This document shows positions 58,739 through 64,000 of a DNA stretch of 64,000 nt, piece by piece. The stretch's first letter is position 1. Each line of letters opens with the position of its first letter. The DNA lies in contig NW_026946359.1 in NCBI RefSeq assembly GCF_035222275.1, forward strand, positions 4,650,001-4,714,000, given 5' to 3'. The translations under genes and the position numbers were made by a program. The DNA comes from Podospora bellae-mahoneyi (taxonomy: Eukaryota; Ascomycota; Sordariomycetes; Sordariales; Podosporaceae). A model generated the notes under the pieces. The model made no database searches. It was given only the letters and a program-made list of their open reading frames with translations, and was not told where the DNA came from.

Positions 58739-61700
58739 TCATATAAATGCCCGAGTCCCGGCACTACTTGGCGTCCCTTCTCTCAACTTCCCACTCGGGC
58801 GGTGACTAAGCCCTCGTCCATTATACCCCGACACAGGCCCAAACTGCTTCTGTACTGCTGCTGTCAAGCCCGGGCTCGAACTAATCGATGGCGCAGTCGT
58901 TGACCTTCCTGTGCCGGGCCGTGAAATCTTCAACGGAGAAGGCCGCAATGCACTCCGAGCAGGGATGGGGGGTGGCCCACTGGGGCTGTCATTTTCCTGA
59001 AGCGTCTTACCCATGGCTGACGGTGGTGTAGTTCGCTTGACAGACCTCTGAGTAGGAAACAGTTTCAAAATGTTTGGCTCCACAGGCGCAAGTGGCGTCG
59101 TAGGAAGCGTTGGCTTTCGCGTGGGAAGCTCAAAATAGTCGGCGTCGTCATCATTGTAAAGTTGGGCGGCCTCCCGAATATGCCCCCGAGAAAAGTTCTT
59201 GGGCATGGTTGGCAAGGCAAACTCAACCTCTGCAGGCTTGATAGGGGTGGGCGACGATTCGAGTTTGGCTATGTTGGCTGATAACCACGTCTTCCAGTCC
59301 ACCGAGCTGACCGATGAGCTCTCTCGATAGCCGGCGGGTTGGTACGTGACTGGGGGCTGTGGCAGATGACTACCCACAACCTTTGAATCTTGATCGCTTG
59401 TGCTGTCACCCAATGTCGCATGGGCCGGGACTGTTTCCGCCTCGTCTGTTGAGTATATGCTCTCCGTATAATCCTCATCCTTCTCGGAACCCGAGTCGGT
59501 TCCCGATCGTCGGCCCTTCCCCTGTGGAGCACGTATCTGCGTGCAGTCGTCTGACTCCAGACTGTTAGAGATGTAGACAGGAACTGGTCGATTCCAAGCC
59601 CTCTGATCTTCCTGCATCGTCCGCTGAAGAGCTTGGCGGTAAGGACTGCCTGTTCTGAATAAGTGAGAGTTGGGGCTTCCCAAAGACCCCAAATCTCCCT
59701 TGGAACCACTTCTCTCTGCTGTCGAGTCCTCATGATATGTTGTCGGTGCAAACAATGGCAATCCGTCTTTTCCCGATGGCTCAGGAATTCCCGTCACAGA
59801 CCCATCGCTGTCTGTGGAACCAAGGATAGATCTCCCAACGTGGAAGGCGGCGCAGATTCCCATGGCTTCTCTCCTAGCTTTGTCGACATACCCACGGTGA
59901 GAGCCGGCGATTCCTTGAATACCAAGCCTCTGTCTGTCGCCAGGATTGGTTTTCCGTGAGACACGGGTGGGAGTGTCAGGTAAATCATCCGGGGTGTTTG
60001 TGCTCTCCTTGTTTCCCCCAAGCTGTGATACTACCGGTGTTGACTCTGAATCCATGACGGGAATAACTGGTGCAGTCTCCCGAAAATCCCAAGCTGCCCT
60101 AGGTTGCTGTTCGACTGCTTGTGTGACTTGCTCATTGAGAGTTTTCATTCGTTTCACCAAAGCTGAGTAGACGCGTTGGCTGTCGACAATCACTGTGTCA
60201 GGTATGGCACTGATAGTGCTGCCGTTTGTCGGCTGTTCGAATAGGCGAGCATCCAACGCCTTTCTTCTGACAGAAGAGGACGGGGCGTGCATGCCATTCT
60301 CCTTGATAACGGAAAGGCGCTGCCTCTCCCACTCCCTCCACTGCTGCTGTTGTTGACTTGTCAGTGTACTGGGGCCAGAGTGTACCCAGCTTGTCAAAGC
60401 AGACTCTTCCGAGACCTGGCGGTCTCTCTGAATTTCGCTCCTGAGACTTTCCAGGCTGCCCTTGTTGGAGTGATGAAGATTTGGCGGTACATTTTGGAGG
60501 GAAGGAATCTTGGACGGGACGTTGTGAATCGGTCTCCAGTCATAGTCGTTCTGGACATCATCAGTGTTCAACGTATGGGTTATAGCGTTTCCGAAGCTCT
60601 CAATCACGTGTGTCTTTTGGGCTTCGATGTGCTGGCTCGGAATAGACGGCGGTTCTTCCTCGGACCTGGATAGACTGAAGAAACTCTTGAGCTTGGTCCT
60701 GAAAGATTTGGAAACCTTCCTAGCTTTGTGTTTGAGGCCGTCTGGCTTCTCGACCAGAGCAGGCGGCGCCTTCTCTGGTGGCGGTGACTCTGAGCTGCTG
60801 CTGCGAAGCGACTTGCGCATCCCTGATCCGCCTCTTCGACTCCTTGACCCAAACAGTACTGCCGACTTGGGACCGGGAGGGTTATTGTTGCCATGCTCAA
60901 CTGCCTCAGACAGCTCATCCTCTACATCAGAAGCTTCCATCACACATGCAACCCTGGTGCTGTTATCACGACGGCTGCTAGACCCGGACCGAAGAAGGTG
61001 CCGATTTCGAAGAAAGCTCATTGACTTTGGGGCTCGCAGCTGTGGAACGGACATTTCTACCTTTGGTTGCTTCGGCTCGGAGTGAAAGAGTCGGCGGGTT
61101 TGTGACCCGGGCAACGGCCGCGAGTTGAGAGACTTCCCATTCATGACTGGTGTGGGAGTGTCTTGATCCCGTCTGATACTTTGAGTCTCGGAGCTAAACA
61201 TCGATCTAGACCTGCGAAGACGGCGGTATGATGATGGAACCGATGCTTTGTCGTCTTCAGGGGTATAGCTTTCCTCCTCGGCTGCCATGACGTTCAGGTA
61301 GTCGGCTGCCATCACGGTCACGGGAACTGGAGGTGGTGCCCTGCGTGGTTGGTGAAATGACTGGCTCGGCAGTTGAATGTCGTTTCCGAGAATGTAGCTT
61401 TGGACGCTGTGGCCGCCACAATCATCGTGCATAGCAATGAAGTCTGACTTGTGGTCTCTCAAGGTGGTTCCAGCCTCGGCCCCGAGTGCGCCTGCCGATT
61501 TCTTCCCTTGCATAGAACATGGGCCCACGAAACGCACACTCTGCTGACGGCGAAGGCCTTGTTCGCCCTCACGGTTGAGTTGAGAGGAGCCAATGTCATC
61601 CCGGCCCTGGCTGTTGCGTTTGGATCCCTGGCGGGTGGGTAGTGATTCGGGGGTCGGGGGAAAGAGGGACATCTCTGCGTTCGCTCGGTTTTGTGCCCGG

Positions 61701-61843
61701 GTGTAGGCTTGACAGGCAGCGATCTGGGCGTCCCGCTGGGCCAATACAGGATCAATGTGTTCTAGTTGGACCCCACGTGTCGAAGAGGTAGACTTGCGGC
61801 GTTTGAGATCCGAGCTGGACTTGAGGCTGCGTCGACGCAGCAT
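58739..61843 (-). CDS. Conserved fungal disordered protein, function unknown
   Basis: Intronless, 1034 aa, ATG at 61841-61843, stop at 58739-58741. The sequence is Ser/Pro/Arg-rich and mostly disordered. It opens with MLRRRSLKSSSDLKRRKS, then an ordered-looking segment (VLAQRDAQIAACQAYTRAQN, about residues 33-52). Basic Ser-rich clusters and several RRxS sites suggest phosphorylation. A second ordered motif, SSVSSVDWKTWLSANIAKLE, lies at about 865-885, and PKNFSRGHIREAAQLYND follows. I do not recognise a catalytic or membrane domain. The length of the uninterrupted frame and the two ordered patches support a real gene typical of Sordariomycetes. Confidence 0.75.
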   Translation of the reverse strand: MLRRRSLKSSSDLKRRKSTSSTRGVQLEHIDPVLAQRDAQIAACQAYTRAQNRANAEMSLFPPTPESLPTRQGSKRNSQGRDDIGSSQLNREGEQGLRRQQSVRFVGPCSMQGKKSAGALGAEAGTTLRDHKSDFIAMHDDCGGHSVQSYILGNDIQLPSQSFHQPRRAPPPVPVTVMAADYLNVMAAEEESYTPEDDKASVPSSYRRLRRSRSMFSSETQSIRRDQDTPTPVMNGKSLNSRPLPGSQTRRLFHSEPKQPKVEMSVPQLRAPKSMSFLRNRHLLRSGSSSRRDNSTRVACVMEASDVEDELSEAVEHGNNNPPGPKSAVLFGSRSRRGGSGMRKSLRSSSSESPPPEKAPPALVEKPDGLKHKARKVSKSFRTKLKSFFSLSRSEEEPPSIPSQHIEAQKTHVIESFGNAITHTLNTDDVQNDYDWRPIHNVPSKIPSLQNVPPNLHHSNKGSLESLRSEIQRDRQVSEESALTSWVHSGPSTLTSQQQQQWREWERQRLSVIKENGMHAPSSSVRRKALDARLFEQPTNGSTISAIPDTVIVDSQRVYSALVKRMKTLNEQVTQAVEQQPRAAWDFRETAPVIPVMDSESTPVVSQLGGNKESTNTPDDLPDTPTRVSRKTNPGDRQRLGIQGIAGSHRGYVDKARREAMGICAAFHVGRSILGSTDSDGSVTGIPEPSGKDGLPLFAPTTYHEDSTAERSGSKGDLGSLGSPNSHLFRTGSPYRQALQRTMQEDQRAWNRPVPVYISNSLESDDCTQIRAPQGKGRRSGTDSGSEKDEDYTESIYSTDEAETVPAHATLGDSTSDQDSKVVGSHLPQPPVTYQPAGYRESSSVSSVDWKTWLSANIAKLESSPTPIKPAEVEFALPTMPKNFSRGHIREAAQLYNDDDADYFELPTRKPTLPTTPLAPVEPNILKLFPTQRSVKRTTPPSAMGKTLQENDSPSGPPPIPARSALRPSPLKISRPGTGRSTTAPSISSSPGLTAAVQKQFGPVSGYNGRGLSHRPSGKLREGTPSSAGTRAFI

Positions 61844-62622
61844 CGGAGATGCTGGTAATCTGCCGTCCCGTGAAGGCGAGGAAGAGAGTGAAGATGGAAG
61901 AAGAATGGTTGAACAAGACTAAAACTGTGCAATGAATCCTATATCTGTCTGGCGGAAGATGAGATACTTGAGCGACTGTGGCTTCATACGAACAAGCTGT
62001 CAATGGGCAACAAGTCTTCGTACGAGGTTGCGTTGTGCTATGGTGAGAGAATGGGAACAGACGAGACAGCAGGGCAGCCGACAACCACAGAAACAACGAT
62101 GTCGTCGACGGGCACCTGCAGTCGGAACTCATTCCTGAGAATGGTACTTTCCTGTTCGGCTGTTTCCTTCATGGCCGGGAAGGTGCAACATGAGAACAGG
62201 GACCTATGTACCTGCCTCAAGGTTGGTGTCAGCGGATCCCACATCTCTCCAACGGAAGGCGGGACCAGAGACAAGAAATAGGAAGGAAAGTGTCAGCAAG
62301 AAGGGGCAGATGCAGATGAGACGAAACACCATAATTATCTGAATAAAAGCTCAAGAATTGCAATCTCATAACGGGTGAGCATGATTACTACTCCTCAAAT
62401 GCGAATCATCCCGACTTATCAATGCGGTCCTATGTGTCGTGTACAGTACATGATAAACTCCCGACGGCCGCAAAATGCTTGCCCATACCCTATACCAGAA
62501 AACCATCCCCCATCCCATGAACCATTGCAACCCAGAAAACAGAAACAAATAAATGATACGGAAACAGCTGTTCGCTACGACGCTGGCAGCAGATAAACAG
62601 ACAAGATCGCCCTCGTCAATAC
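61844..62622. other. Intergenic
   Basis: 5' flank of the disordered-protein gene and 3' flank of pspA; nothing else seen. Confidence 0.6.
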
Positions 62623-64000
62623 TTAAGCGAGCTCCTCAAGGAACTCCTTGAGCTCCTCATCCACCATCTCGTGGATCTTCTTGGAGAACTTGCGGGCCTT
62701 CTCGGAGAGGGAAGAGACACCCTTCACGACCTGGCCCGAGATGACATCGTACTCGTTCTCGATAAGCTCCTCAAGCTTGGAGACATCAAAGTCAGCCTTG
62801 GTGCCCTTGGTCTTCTTGACCTTGTAGCCGCCAGCCTCGACGATGGCAGTGTAGTTGTTGCAACCAGCACCGTTCCAGGCGAGGAGGTTGGGGGTGCCCT
62901 TGGGCATGTCGGTGAGGGCATCCTCAGTGGCGATCTTGAGAAGGTTGTCCTTGAGCTTCTCGGGGGTGATGGGAGCAAGAGAGTACTCAGAGTCGGTGGC
63001 CGGCTGGAGAGAAAGGTAGTAGGCCAAGAGACCAGCGATATGGGGAGAGGCCATGGAAGTGCCGGAGATGGTGTTGGTGGCGTACTTGCTGCCGATCCAG
63101 GTGGAAAGAATGCTGAGACCGGGGGCGAAGATATCAGTGCACTTGCCGTAGTTGGAGAAGTAGGCACGGCTGTCATCAATGCCAGAGGCACCGACCGTGA
63201 CGGCCTTGGCAGCAGCAGCTGGCGAGTAGTTGCAGGCATCAGCGTTGTCGTTGCCGGCGGCGACGGCGAAGTGAATGCCAACAGAGACGGCGGCGTTTAC
63301 AGTGTCATCGAGAGTCTTGGTCTTGCCACCACCGAGAGACATGTTGGCGACGGAGCCCTTGAAGCCCTTGCGCTTGCCATCCTTGGCCTCCTTGACGGCC
63401 TGGATGTGAGACTTGGCAGCCCACTCCACACCGGCGACGACATCAGACATGGTGCCGGAGCCGTTAGAGCGAAGGACCTTGACGGCATAGACGTTGGCCT
63501 TCTTGGCAACACCATATTTCTTGCCGGCGATGGTGCCGGAGCAGTGAGTGCCGTGGCCATTGCCATCGACATCGGCATCGCCGGAGGGGATGGTCTTGCC
63601 CCACTTGGCACGGCCATCGAAATCGACGTGGTCGACGTTGGTGCCAGTGTCAATAACGTAGGCATCAACACCCTCACCACCCTTAGCGGCGTACAAGTAC
63701 TTGTTGAAGGTGGAGAAGCCCAGAGTATCACGGTGAGAGATACGAGCCAGACCCCAAGGGGCGGCCTTCTCAATCTCGCTGTCGCACTTGGCATCCTCAA
63801 TCACACGCATGGTGTGGACAATGCTGTCACGCTCGATGTACTCGACCTGTTTGCGAATCTGTTAGTGATTGTCGAGAGGAAATTGGAGCATGGGGGGAAA
63901 GCTTACATCAGGGTGCCTCCGGACCTTCTCGATGGTCTCCTCATCGAAGTGGCCAGCATAACCAAGGAACTCGGAGCCGACCTTGTAGGTGTGCTTCAGG
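62623..64000 (-). CDS. pspA: Vacuolar subtilisin-like protease (PspA/cerevisin), 5' end off window
   Basis: Serine endopeptidase of the proteinase K/cerevisin family (S8), acting in the vacuole in autophagy and protein turnover. The visible exons are 64000-63907 and 63846-62623, with a 60-bp intron (GTAAGC/AACAG) joining RRHPD to VEYIERD. The upstream exon and the junction form the end of the I9 inhibitor propeptide. The catalytic triad is complete: Asp in YVIDTGTNVDH (about 63651), His in GNGHGTHCSG (about 63555) and Ser in GTSMASPHIAG (about 63057). The oxyanion Asn lies in AAGNDNAD. After the catalytic domain comes a charged tail of about 60 residues ending KKIHEMVDEELKEFLEELA, as in fungal vacuolar homologues. 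The signal peptide and start lie beyond the right edge. No lesions were seen. Confidence 0.93.

Noticed and set aside
1-64000. Search for tRNA, rRNA and CRISPR arrays
   Set aside because: No convincing tRNA arms, rRNA stretches or spaced direct repeats were seen by eye. A covariance-model scan could still find a tRNA I missed.

Overview
This window looks like nuclear DNA of a filamentous ascomycete, most likely Sordariales (Podospora/Chaetomium-like). Introns are short, with GTRNGT donors and YAG acceptors. The genes are typical of filamentous ascomycetes: an Msn2/4-type SEB-1 zinc-finger factor, a PspA/cerevisin vacuolar protease, Efr3, Atp12, Dph6 and a HET-domain locus. Taxonomy is inferred from gene content and style only.

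Layout. 1-4.1 kb: two disrupted accessory genes, a secreted FAD-linked oxidase cut by the left edge and a HET-domain gene, separated by a CAC/CAA microsatellite. 7.0-10.6 kb: one conserved fungal gene of unknown function, split by a 1.29-kb intron. 14.0-15.7 kb: a five-exon radical-SAM lysine 2,3-aminomutase-like gene. 17.1-18.6 kb: a five-exon MFS transporter. 21.1-22.3 kb: a broken Ulp1-type (C48) protease gene, next to an AT-rich degenerate repeat. 22.5-33.0 kb: a region of about 10.5 kb with no convincing gene, ending at the seb1 gene (33.0-35.0 kb). 38.3-40.6 kb: DPH6. 41.5-42.3 kb: a decayed gene of unknown family. 42.9-48.5 kb: a giant three-module AAA+ protein. 48.71-48.92 kb: a small inverted-repeat element that looks like a MITE. 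49.0-50.3 kb: ATP12. 51.0-54.4 kb: EFR3. 56.2-58.4 kb: a broken berberine-bridge-enzyme-like oxidase. 58.7-61.8 kb: a long disordered conserved protein. 62.6 kb to the right edge: the vacuolar protease pspA (5' end missing).

The clearest pattern is a split in gene integrity. The core or conserved genes (Dph6, Atp12, Efr3, SEB-1, the AAA protein, PspA, the aminomutase, the MFS gene) read through cleanly, some over more than 5 kb. The accessory genes (two FAD oxidases, HET, Ulp1, the 41.5-kb gene) all carry one-base frameshifts and/or in-frame stops. This argues against general sequencing error and for real decay of the accessory content. The genes do not form an obvious operon-like cluster or biosynthetic pathway. 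The most unusual items are the AAA protein with graded Walker-motif loss, the GC-skew flips inside DPH6, the MITE-like element, and the long intron.
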